64,000 bases of DNA, from positions 1-64,000 of IMG/VR virus record IMGVR_UViG_3300032242_001192, one strand, 5' to 3'. This DNA is from a virus. Positions within the stretch are counted from its first letter, which is position 1. The number at the start of each line of letters is the position of its first letter. The translations under genes and the position numbers were made by a program. Positions 20,001-27,289 of the stretch are shown here, one piece after another. The notes beneath the pieces are model-generated. The model was not told the DNA's origin. It saw only the letters and a list, made by a program, of their open reading frames with translations, and made no database searches.

Positions 20001-20140
20001 CAACAGGCGGAGTAACATTATATTTAGCAGCAAATACTTCAGGCTCAAGATCTAATGTTACTATATCACCTTATGGTATGGGAACAATACTAAAAGTAGC
20101 AAATGATACCTGGTTTATCAGTGGTGCGGGAGTTTATTAA
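17066..20140 (+). CDS. Collagen-like tail fibre protein
   Basis: A 1024-residue fibre. Residues ~1-127 form a beta-rich head domain. From about 128 to 726 the protein is built of Gly-x-y triplets dominated by GATGxxG units (for example [13 protein letters not shown]), i.e. a collagen-like triple helix that is almost free of proline. Four non-collagen modules of about 30 residues interrupt it; each has a YI(V/T)(S/A)-type strand, an NLRL(T/L)F-type strand and ends in LGATG or LGSTG. The C-terminal ~300 residues begin with a [20 protein letters not shown]-type fibre motif and include [20 protein letters not shown], seen in marine phage fibre tips. It overlaps the next adhesin by one base (TAATG). 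Confidence 0.85.
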   Translation: MSLIKNIELTQGITFSDTVQYLDDNKNPIPLTGNVVYGQIQKSTGGNVISAFTATITDYGNSIISYGITAHNSANIAFGRYVYVLNATDGNVVLGISSGFATVNQGSIPGRISVQPETPAAFNPIFLYVGATGLTGNIGASGATGSLGATGATGAGATGATGLIGSTGLTGNVGATGLGATGATGLIGASGATGLRGLTGNVGSTGVQGATGIVGGTGATGVQGSTGLYGATGSTGIAGSAGATGSTGVQGATGVQGSTGANSTVAGPTGATGIQGATGIQGATGILGATGLTGNIGATGVQGATGLTGATGSLGSTGATGLTGATGLTGSTGLLGATGIIGSTGATGFGATGVQGATGSTGPVGATGLYIVSGNVSLGVLTLNLNNGNTLTLSGSFLGSTGATGIQGIPGTAVAVGATGATIVSANVSTGSLIFTLNTGNTITTTGSILGATGATGVRGFVGNTGLTGNVGATGLTGNIGATGLQGNVGATGISGNIGATGASGIYIASAAVISGNLRLLFSDGNTLIAFGSVLGATGPIGLTGNAGPQGNIGSTGLYITAANIISGNLRLTFNDSSNLTVIGSLLGATGASGANSTIAGPAGNVGATGATGLQGATGLTGANSTIAGSTGSTGATGLTGNVGITGATGLTGNVGITGATGLTGNVGATGATGLTGNVGATGVQGATGLTGNVGITGATGLTGNVGATGVAGATGLTGNVGATGPSANAYILPTANSTVLGGVKVDGNTIYISGGGLISLPQDISTTANVTFKTLTVTNNLFVYGGVETFAANNLTVSDNMIYLNSGSQNSNPDLGIAFNYNDGIYHHAGFFRDHTDGVFKVFDNYTPEPDANIFINTADASFRLANLRATTFTGNLVGSILSTTINNTANIVSSGLSGNVVLTSPASTTSIGYLGIPQNLQTSNYTFTLADQGKHIYNTGTTGQILTIPLNSSVPFPIGTAVTFIYQSSTGASYVNATGGVTLYLAANTSGSRSNVTISPYGMGTILKVANDTWFISGAGVY
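17450..19245 (+). repeat. Collagen-like coding repeat region
   Basis: Irregular 9- and 18-base periodic DNA encoding Gly-Ala-Thr-Gly triplets. The last part (about 18960-19240) is the most homogeneous, with near-identical blocks containing GGTAATGTTGGTATAACGGG and GGTAATGTTGGTGCTACAGG, which indicates recent expansion by unequal exchange or slippage. Antisense frames through this region stay open only because of the repeat composition. Confidence 0.85.
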
Positions 20141-22794
20141 TGGGTGGAATTTTAGGAGTAGTTTTTTCAAACTACGTAAAGGCAGTAGGTGCGGCTGCTG
20201 CAGCAAATGCTAATATAACTGTATCCACGTATCCTTCTATAGTTTCTTCAAATGTATTGTTTAACTTTAAAATGGATGCTATACCCAATTTCGGGGGTTA
20301 TGGAACAACTGCAGAATATATAGCTGACGATAGCGATTATAAGTGGGCTAACGTAATGTTTGGATTTTCCACAGGATCCGGACATACTTACTTAAAACAA
20401 ACTCGAGGCGGGCCATATAAAGATAGTGTTTATTATCTTGATAGTTCAGGAGTAAGTTATGGATATGAATGTATAGGTACTTTACTAGGCAATGGCACGT
20501 ACTCACCATATTCGAACGTACACAATGCTACTATTGGTACTAGCAGTAATAGTTGGGCATTGGAATTTAACGTTTTCATTAATAATTTGCCTGCATATAA
20601 TTCTCAAACAGGCATCCATCCATATTATTCAGGATTGAATAATGTCTTGATTAGGCAAAATCCATCGGATAATGTATCTTATGTAGTAACCGTAAGTTAT
20701 GGTGACGCGGCAAACGCAGGTAGTGGTACTACAGGTCCCGTTATAAATCTACCAGACCTTAAGGGAGAATCCTGGAAACATGTCGTTGTACAGGCTCAGA
20801 GAAATTCTCCTAATACGCATACAATATGGGCATTTGTTGATGGGGTATTACAAAATCCTGGAGGCAATGTATATAAAGTATATGGTTCATCTTTGTCTAC
20901 ATTATTCTCCGATTCTGTGGGAGGAACGAGTATTGGTCGAGGAATTGGCGGAGCTGGCACATATCTTGCCCATAGATTAGATAACATTAGATTAATCAAT
21001 GGCATTGGTAATGTTGCAATCTTTCCTATATCAGGATTTCCTGTTCCAGATAATGCAGCATACACGGCACCTACATCATATTATTCAAATACATTAATTG
21101 TAGATATTACAGGAAGAGTGGCAAATACATACGTAACAAATGTATTCCAATCTAATTTACATCCGCGCGGTAATTTAACAAACTCTTTATGGTTTAATAA
21201 AAATTCGAATTCTTTAATTATATCATCTCCTTCATTACAATATACTGGAAATATTAATATTGAAATGTGGGTATATCCCACTGCATATAAGGATATGATT
21301 CTGTGTACATTAGAAGGAAAATCCCCAGCTCGGGCACCTGCAGGATATCCAAACGTAAATGCACTTATAGTAAGATTAACTCTTCCTTCATCTGTGGGAT
21401 ATACATCTAATTTAGATTCTGTATATCGTATATCTAATACTGCGATGCTATTAACAGTTATTGCTTCTAACTGTGCATATGTTACAGGATCATTCTTTGC
21501 GCCTGCTACAGGATTTCAGGCAAATGTTACTTTGAATACGTGGAATAAAATTACATTAACATATTGTAGTACTCAACCGGGATTTACAACTTCCGGTATT
21601 ACAGGATACGTTGGAAATATAATAACAGTAAATAACCAAGACTTAGGCAATTATGGTTTGGCAAGGGCAAATACTTTTTCAAATATCTATATTTCTGGCG
21701 GGGATACATCGGAGGATTTACTCGCAAGGAATGCAAGATATCAAAAATTTGAAGGTTATATAAGTGATATTTTAATATCTAACGGACAACCTGTGTACAA
21801 TAATACTTATGATTATACTGCTTCATCTAATCCAAATAAACCTGTAAATGAAACAGATTTGTTTAATGTCAAGGCAAACACTTTAGTTTATATATCAGCA
21901 GCACCTGGCATTCTTGCGTCAAATATTCAATATTTAGTCTTAGCAGGCGGCGGTGGTGGCGGTTCTGGAGGAGGTGGCGGTGGAGGAAGTGGAGGTTTAT
22001 TAGAAGGTAATCTAATAATAACTTCAAATACTACATATACAATTACTGTAGGTAGTGGCGGTTCTGCAGCAACACCTTCTGCTGTAGCAACCAACGGAGG
22101 AAATACAACCTTCATCGGTGGATCTTTATCGTTTATAGCAGTAGGCGGTGGAGGCGGTGGCGGTCAACCTCTAGGTAGAAGTACTGGTTTAGCGGGTGGT
22201 GGTGGCGGAGGTTCCAATAATAATAATCCTGGAGGCGCAGGATTTGGTTATCCTGGAATAGCAAGAGTAACACAACAAGGATTTCCTGGAGGTGCTGGAT
22301 ATTCGAACCCGGTCGCTCCATTTAATAGCGGGGGTGGTGGTGGCGGAGGTACTCAATCATACGCAATTCCGTTAGACGCATTCCCGAGTACCTCATCGCC
22401 TTCAGGCGGTAACGGCGGCCCAGGTAACGTATCATCCATTTCTGGATATATTACAACTTACGGTGGAGGCGGAGGTGGAGGTGCTACGAACTCTATAGGT
22501 AGCTCGGGTGGTGGCAGAGGAGGCAGTAGTGGTAATGCTCCGCCTTTTGGAGCTACTCCTGGAGGATCCGGAGAAACAAATGGTGGAGGTGGCGGTGGCG
22601 GCGGAGGTGGCGGCACTTCTCCTAGTCCTTCGAATGGAACCATCGGAGGTGCAGGTGGTTCAGGTATTGTGATACTATCACATCCTCAAGCATATATTCG
22701 AGGAACAGCAACAGGATCTAATGTGACAACAGGCATAAGTCCGTCGGGTCAAGTTGTGTATACTTTCTACACCTCGGGTACAATCTCATTCTAA
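20140..22794 (+). CDS. Adhesin with two LamG/concanavalin-like domains and a glycine-rich C-terminal domain
   Basis: An 884-residue probable receptor-binding protein. Two lectin-like domains are visible: residues ~40-300 (SWALEFNVFINNLP, ESWKHVVVQAQRN, TIWAFVDGVLQ, LDNIRLINGIGNV) and ~345-590 (NINIEMWVYPTAYKDM, TLNTWNKITLTYC, FEGYISDILISNG), both with the strand pattern of LamG/Laminin_G_3 folds. From ~596 to the end is a glycine-rich domain starting YLVLAGGGGGGSGG with at least six poly-Gly runs and ending VYTFYTSGTISF. Such domains occur in phage fibres, and poly-Gly sandwiches form the tip of T-even gp38 adhesins. Position after the collagen-like fibre suggests it caps it. Confidence 0.8.
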   Translation: MGGILGVVFSNYVKAVGAAAAANANITVSTYPSIVSSNVLFNFKMDAIPNFGGYGTTAEYIADDSDYKWANVMFGFSTGSGHTYLKQTRGGPYKDSVYYLDSSGVSYGYECIGTLLGNGTYSPYSNVHNATIGTSSNSWALEFNVFINNLPAYNSQTGIHPYYSGLNNVLIRQNPSDNVSYVVTVSYGDAANAGSGTTGPVINLPDLKGESWKHVVVQAQRNSPNTHTIWAFVDGVLQNPGGNVYKVYGSSLSTLFSDSVGGTSIGRGIGGAGTYLAHRLDNIRLINGIGNVAIFPISGFPVPDNAAYTAPTSYYSNTLIVDITGRVANTYVTNVFQSNLHPRGNLTNSLWFNKNSNSLIISSPSLQYTGNINIEMWVYPTAYKDMILCTLEGKSPARAPAGYPNVNALIVRLTLPSSVGYTSNLDSVYRISNTAMLLTVIASNCAYVTGSFFAPATGFQANVTLNTWNKITLTYCSTQPGFTTSGITGYVGNIITVNNQDLGNYGLARANTFSNIYISGGDTSEDLLARNARYQKFEGYISDILISNGQPVYNNTYDYTASSNPNKPVNETDLFNVKANTLVYISAAPGILASNIQYLVLAGGGGGGSGGGGGGGSGGLLEGNLIITSNTTYTITVGSGGSAATPSAVATNGGNTTFIGGSLSFIAVGGGGGGGQPLGRSTGLAGGGGGGSNNNNPGGAGFGYPGIARVTQQGFPGGAGYSNPVAPFNSGGGGGGGTQSYAIPLDAFPSTSSPSGGNGGPGNVSSISGYITTYGGGGGGGATNSIGSSGGGRGGSSGNAPPFGATPGGSGETNGGGGGGGGGGGTSPSPSNGTIGGAGGSGIVILSHPQAYIRGTATGSNVTTGISPSGQVVYTFYTSGTISF
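21940..22670 (+). repeat. Poly-glycine coding region in adhesin
   Basis: GGN-codon-rich stretch encoding six or more runs of 5-11 glycines separated by 15-40 residue loops. Codons alternate between GGT, GGC and GGA rather than a single triplet, so the runs are kept by selection on protein and not by simple slippage. The loops between runs are the likely variable receptor-contact surfaces if the fold is like gp38-type poly-Gly sandwiches. Confidence 0.75.
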
Positions 22795-22800
22795 TAAATA
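22793..22800 (+). promoter_or_regulatory. Possible degenerate late promoter before gene 13
   Basis: AATAAATA, one base off the T4 late octamer TATAAATA, lies at the end of the adhesin gene, 17 bases before the gene 13 start. The same off-by-one form also occurs before gene 8 (5633-5640). Activity is uncertain because AT-rich DNA gives such octamers by chance. Confidence 0.3.
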
Positions 22801-22816
22801 TACAAAAGGATAAGAC

Positions 22817-23560
22817 ATGGCAATAGTAACATCTAGACAAGAGTTAAAAGATTACTGCTTACGTAATCTAGGTGCGCCTGTCATTGAAATAAACGTCGAC
22901 GATGACCAAGTTGAGGATCGTATAGATGAAGCGTTTCAATTTTACAGAGAATATCATTATGATGCTGTAGAATTGGTATATTTAAAACACCAAATTACTG
23001 CAGATGATTTAACAAACAAATATATTTCCTTGCCAGATTCTGTTGTAGGTGTTACTAGAATATTTCCGTTTTCTAATAAATCAGATGGTACTAATATTTT
23101 TAGTATCAGATACCAAATCTTAGTCAACGACTTATATAGTTTGATGTCTACAAACTTAATATACTATTATCAGGTTAAACAGGAATTAGAACTAATTAAC
23201 CAAGTACTTACAGGCGTTAAACCAATTAGATTCAATAGACATATGAATCGTCTATACGTGGATTTGGATTGGACTGCGGATACAGTACAAGGTCAATATA
23301 TCATTGTAGAATGCTATAGAATATTAGACCCAGAAACATACCGAGATGTTTATAACGATATGTTCCTTAAAAGATACTGCACAGCGTTAATTAAAAGACA
23401 ATGGGGATTGAACTTGAAGAAGTTTGTCGGAGTACAACTTCCTGGAGGTGTAACACTTAATGCAGATCAGATATATGCTGACGCATTAGATGAAATAAAA
23501 CAGATAGAAGCAGAAATGCAATCTAGATTCGAATTGCCTGTAGACTTTTTCTCAGGATAA
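22817..23560 (+). CDS. 13: Neck protein gp13 (head completion)
   Basis: A 247-residue homologue of T4 gp13, which forms the head-completion ring under the portal together with gp14 and allows the tail to dock. The N-terminal SRQELKDYCLRNLGAPVIEI and the following DDDQVEDRIDEAFQFYREYH are strongly conserved in gp13 proteins, as is the C-terminal RYCTALIKRQWGLNLKKFVG segment near 190-210. Length is somewhat short of T4 gp13 (309), normal for marine T4-like phages. It is preceded by an AAAGGA ribosome site. Gene order 13-14-15 follows. Confidence 0.92.
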   Translation: MAIVTSRQELKDYCLRNLGAPVIEINVDDDQVEDRIDEAFQFYREYHYDAVELVYLKHQITADDLTNKYISLPDSVVGVTRIFPFSNKSDGTNIFSIRYQILVNDLYSLMSTNLIYYYQVKQELELINQVLTGVKPIRFNRHMNRLYVDLDWTADTVQGQYIIVECYRILDPETYRDVYNDMFLKRYCTALIKRQWGLNLKKFVGVQLPGGVTLNADQIYADALDEIKQIEAEMQSRFELPVDFFSG

Positions 23561-23628
23561 TTAGTTATTTTTATTAACCCGGTACATAGCAAATGATAAC
23601 ACCTGGTCAATAGAAAGTCAATAGTAAA

Positions 23629-24375
23629 ATGGCAACAGTTAATCAATATTTCCAGAGTGGTAGGTCTATAGGTAACGCTAACGAGCAGTTACTATATGAG
23701 GATTTGATTATCGAATCCATGAAGATCTACGGTATCCAAACCTATTATATTCCTAGGAAACCGTTTAATCAGGATCCTATTTTGGCTGAAGATCCATATA
23801 ACAGTTTTGAGTATGCTTATCCGATTGAAATGTATATGGAAAATGTTACGGGGTACGCAGGCGAGGACGAGATAATTACTAAGTTTGGTTTGGACATTCG
23901 AGATTCAGCAACCTTTGTAGTATCAAGAAGACGCTGGAGAGATGCTATTGGTAACCATGGTCAAACTATATTAAATTTTAGACCAACAGAAGGTGACCTT
24001 ATCTATATGCCTTTGACTCAATCCTTTATGGAAATTCGCAAGGTTGATAGTGAGACTCCGTTTTTCCAAATAGGTAAGTTGTACGTGTTTAGAATGAATA
24101 CAGAATTATTTCAGTATTCTAATGAAGTCTTTAATACTGGGGTAGATGAAATAGATAACTTGTTTACACAATTTTCTCAATCTTTGGACAAATATGAATT
24201 GCTAGATGAAAATGGAAATGCTTTACTATCAGAAGCAGGTGTGTTGATGCCTTTAATGTCTGAAGGTTATACAACTAATAATGATCCTGGTAATGCAGAC
24301 AATGATAGTTTTACACTTGAAAGAAATAATACGTTAGATTTCTCAGAAAGAAATCCATTTGGAGATCCGGGATAA
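23629..24375 (+). CDS. 14: Neck protein gp14 (head completion)
   Basis: A 248-residue homologue of T4 gp14, the partner of gp13 in the neck. NEQLLYEDLIIESMKIYGIQ followed by TYYIPRK (residues ~18-45) is the family signature; FVVSRRRW (~97-105) and GDLIYMPLTQSFMEIRKVD (~124-142) are also conserved. The C-terminal ~40 residues are polar and end in DFSERNPFGDPG. It is separated from gene 13 by a 68-base gap without a recognisable promoter, and its stop lies one base before the gene 15 start. Confidence 0.92.
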   Translation: MATVNQYFQSGRSIGNANEQLLYEDLIIESMKIYGIQTYYIPRKPFNQDPILAEDPYNSFEYAYPIEMYMENVTGYAGEDEIITKFGLDIRDSATFVVSRRRWRDAIGNHGQTILNFRPTEGDLIYMPLTQSFMEIRKVDSETPFFQIGKLYVFRMNTELFQYSNEVFNTGVDEIDNLFTQFSQSLDKYELLDENGNALLSEAGVLMPLMSEGYTTNNDPGNADNDSFTLERNNTLDFSERNPFGDPG

Positions 24376-24376
24376 T

Positions 24377-25126
24377 ATGTTAGATCAAACCTTTTATTGG
24401 GGTACTATTAGAAAGTCAATTGTTGCGTTTGGTAATATGTTTAATAATATTACTATCGAACGCAAGGATGCTAGCGGAAATGTAGTACAAATACAAAAAG
24501 TACCTTTGGCATATTCTCCAAAGCAAAAGTTTTTAATGAAAATTAGGCAGCAACCTAATGTCGATACTCAGAACATACAAATTGTTTTGCCTAGAATGGG
24601 ATTTGAATTAGTATCTTTGGATTACGATCCTACAAGAAAAGTTGGTACTCAACAGCAAACAAGAACTATAAACAGCCCAAATCTTGCTAAATCTTTATAT
24701 GCGCCTACGCCATATAATTTAAATGTATTATTATACATCTATGCTAGAAATCAAGATGATGGTCTACAAATTATAGAACAAATAATTCCGTACTTTAATC
24801 CAGATTATAATCTTACACTAAAGGCAATACCTGAGTTAAACCTACAAAATGATTTGCCAATTCTTTTATCTTCAATAGGATTTGAAGATGATTATGAGGG
24901 AGATCTAAGTACCAGACGATCCATTATATGGACATTAAGTTTTACTATGAAACTTAATTTCTATGGTCCTGCTACTAACAGAGGACTTATTAAAAAGGTT
25001 ACTGCAACTACATTTAATGATCCTACATTGACTGTGGCACAACAACAAGGTGTTGTACAACCCAATCCACCTACTGCAAATGTTACTGACACTTATGGTT
25101 ACATAAATAGTTTTACGGATTTTTAA
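24377..25126 (+). CDS. 15: Tail sheath stabiliser / completion protein gp15
   Basis: A 249-residue homologue of T4 gp15, the hexameric tail terminator that stabilises the contracted-tail end and joins it to the neck. The start MLDQTFYWGTIRKSIVAFGN and the later RMGFELVSLDYDPTRK (about 73-90) are characteristic, as is PYNLNVLLYIYARNQDDGLQ (~112-131). I chose the ATG one base after the gene 14 stop; an in-frame TTG 18 bases upstream lies inside gene 14 and adds only six non-conserved residues. The protein ends in a short Pro/Gln-rich tail. Confidence 0.92.
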   Translation: MLDQTFYWGTIRKSIVAFGNMFNNITIERKDASGNVVQIQKVPLAYSPKQKFLMKIRQQPNVDTQNIQIVLPRMGFELVSLDYDPTRKVGTQQQTRTINSPNLAKSLYAPTPYNLNVLLYIYARNQDDGLQIIEQIIPYFNPDYNLTLKAIPELNLQNDLPILLSSIGFEDDYEGDLSTRRSIIWTLSFTMKLNFYGPATNRGLIKKVTATTFNDPTLTVAQQQGVVQPNPPTANVTDTYGYINSFTDF

Positions 25127-25127
25127 A

Positions 25128-25556
25128 ATGAAAAATATACAAAATTTGAATGACATCTTTGATATAAATGCGCAGGAAGAAACTCCTGCTCTACCTATGG
25201 TTCCTGAGACAATGAATGCTAATAAGGAAATGGATCAGGAAGATGATTACCAATTAGCAAGACAAACTATGAGAAAACTTCTAATGAAGGGTGAAACCAC
25301 ATTAGATGAACTTATAGAATTATCTAAAAATTCTGAGCATCCTAGAACATATGAGGTTGCAGGACAATTCATGAAGACAATGTCTGACGTATCCAAAGAT
25401 CTTTTAAACTTACAAAAACAAGTTAAAGAATTAAAGGCAGACGAAGTTCAACAAAAAATTGGAACGCAGAATAATGTAGTATTTGCAGGATCAACTGCAG
25501 AGCTATTTAAAGCATTGAAACAAAATAAAGATAGTGGAAATATAATTGAGCAATAA
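25128..25556 (+). CDS. 16: Terminase small subunit gp16
   Basis: A 142-residue protein at the gene 16 position. DDYQLARQTMRKLLMKGETT and LDELIELSKNSEHPRTYEV (about residues 39-79) match the conserved N-core of T4 gp16-type small terminases, and the following helix (VSKDLLNLQKQVKELKAD, ~91-108) is a coiled coil as in the family's ring-forming central domain. Gp16 binds DNA and stimulates the gp17 motor. Length is near T4 gp16 (164). It overlaps gene 17 by 11 bases, consistent with coupled translation. Confidence 0.88.
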   Translation: MKNIQNLNDIFDINAQEETPALPMVPETMNANKEMDQEDDYQLARQTMRKLLMKGETTLDELIELSKNSEHPRTYEVAGQFMKTMSDVSKDLLNLQKQVKELKADEVQQKIGTQNNVVFAGSTAELFKALKQNKDSGNIIEQ

Positions 25557-27219
25557 ACCTACATCATATAACGGTAATCCCAATCTAAAACAGATTGGTA
25601 CGGTTATCTCGTACACCAAAGAACAAGTAAATGAGATTATTAAGTGCAGCTTAGATCCAATTTACTTTATTGAAAACTATTGTCAAATAGTTTCTTTGGA
25701 CAGAGGTTTAGTACCTTTCAAATTATACGATTGCCAAAAAGAAAAAGTACATACTATTTTAAATAATCGTAAAGTTATTTTGATGGAAGGTCGCCAACAA
25801 GGTAAGACCATTACTTCGGCAGCATGTATTCTATGGTACACACTTTTTCAAGAAAATAAAACAGTTGCTATTCTAGCTAACAAATCCTCAGCTGCTCGCG
25901 AGGTTTTATCCCGATATGAACTGATGTATGAAATGCTTCCAATATGGATGCAACAAGGCGTTAAGACATTTAACAAAGGTGATATCGAACTTGAAAACGG
26001 ATCTAAAGTATTTACAGCAGCAACAAGTTCTTCGGGTATTCGAGGTAAATCTGTAAATTGGTTATACATTGATGAAGCGGCAATTATTCCAAATAACGTA
26101 GCCGAGGATTTCTTTACATCTGTTTACCCAACAATTTCTGCGGGTCAAACTACAAAGATTCTTCTGACATCTACGCCCTTAGGATATAATCATTTCTGGA
26201 AATTCTGGAATGAAGCTGAACAAGGATTGAATGGATTTGTTCCAATGTTTATTCCTTATAACAGAATTCCTGGACGCGATGATAAATGGGCTGAAGAACA
26301 AAGATCAATGCTCGGTGAACTTAAGTTCAACCAAGAGGTTTTATGTAATTTCCTAGGTTCATCTAATACACTTATCAATCCCGATACTATTGGTAGAATG
26401 TCGGTTAAACCGTATGTTTATAGTAAAGACGGATTGGACGTATTCGTTGAACCTGAAGAAGACCATATCTATATGTTAGTTGCAGATACTTCTCGTGGAG
26501 TCGGTGGAGATTACTCAGCGTTTACGGTTTTAGATATTACAGCATATCCATATTCAGTTGTTGCAAAGTACAGAAACAATAAAATCAGTCCATTACTATT
26601 CCCAAATATCATATACAAGGTCGCAAAGGATTATCATAAGGCATATTGCTTAATTGAAATCAACGACAACGGTCAACAAGTGGCGGATACTTTGTATATG
26701 GACTTAGAATATGAAAACGTATTCTTTGTCGGAAGTAATAGTAAATCCGGACAGTATCTTTCTGGAGGATTCTCCAACGGAGCGACTCTGGGTGTAAGAA
26801 CAACAAAACAAGTAAAACGCTTAGGTTGTACATCTTTCAAGAGTTTGGTTGAGGGTACTAAATTACTTATTCATGACCCAGACATTATTAACGAAATATC
26901 TACATTTATTGAAGTTCGAGGAACTCATAAGGCAGACGAAGGATACCAGGACGATTTGGTAATGTGTTTGGTCCTGTTCTCTTGGGCTACTAACGAATCA
27001 TTCTTCAAGGATCTAACTGACAGTAATTTGAGAAAAGCTCTTTACGAAGATCAGATGAAGCAGATCGAGGAAAACCTGACTCCTTTTGGAATTATAGAAA
27101 ATGGATTACCTGAAGAACTTCAACCCATTATCGCCAAAGATCAGATTTGGTTCTCACTTGGCGAAAAATCTAAGGATGACATAGAGGAATTACAAAGAAA
27201 ATGGCTGGAAAATGTCTAA
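25546..27219 (+). CDS. 17: Terminase large subunit gp17
   Basis: The 557-residue DNA-packaging motor. Walker A is visible as EGRQQGKT (residues 81-88, the adenine/phosphate-binding loop of phage terminases), Walker B as WLYIDEAAII near 168-177, and a coupling motif LLTSTPLG near 205. The C-terminal RNase H-like nuclease begins with VADTSRGVGGDYSAF (~310-325), whose aspartate is the first metal ligand. The start must be TTG: an in-frame TAA lies directly before it and the next methionine is in the Walker A strand. Translation is probably coupled to gene 16. Length is slightly shorter than T4 gp17 (610). Confidence 0.95.
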   Translation: MSNKPTSYNGNPNLKQIGTVISYTKEQVNEIIKCSLDPIYFIENYCQIVSLDRGLVPFKLYDCQKEKVHTILNNRKVILMEGRQQGKTITSAACILWYTLFQENKTVAILANKSSAAREVLSRYELMYEMLPIWMQQGVKTFNKGDIELENGSKVFTAATSSSGIRGKSVNWLYIDEAAIIPNNVAEDFFTSVYPTISAGQTTKILLTSTPLGYNHFWKFWNEAEQGLNGFVPMFIPYNRIPGRDDKWAEEQRSMLGELKFNQEVLCNFLGSSNTLINPDTIGRMSVKPYVYSKDGLDVFVEPEEDHIYMLVADTSRGVGGDYSAFTVLDITAYPYSVVAKYRNNKISPLLFPNIIYKVAKDYHKAYCLIEINDNGQQVADTLYMDLEYENVFFVGSNSKSGQYLSGGFSNGATLGVRTTKQVKRLGCTSFKSLVEGTKLLIHDPDIINEISTFIEVRGTHKADEGYQDDLVMCLVLFSWATNESFFKDLTDSNLRKALYEDQMKQIEENLTPFGIIENGLPEELQPIIAKDQIWFSLGEKSKDDIEELQRKWLENV

Positions 27220-27230
27220 ATGCTGATACT

Positions 27231-27238
27231 TATAAATA
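27231..27238 (+). promoter_or_regulatory. T4-type late promoter before gene 18
   Basis: Exact TATAAATA octamer, the complete -10 element used by T4-type gp55 sigma, in the 70-base gap between genes 17 and 18 and 52 bases before the sheath ATG. The gap also has an AAGGAG ribosome site just before the ATG. A gp55 gene is present in this window, which makes use of the octamer plausible. Confidence 0.75.
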
Positions 27239-27289
27239 AATAGAAAATCATATTATAGAGCTATCTATAAAATTATCAAGGAGAAGAAG

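Noticed and set aside
21927-22643. Antisense proline-rich frames opposite the glycine-rich adhesin end
   Set aside because: Poly-Pro in antisense is the direct mirror of GGN codons; there is no ribosome site or family match.
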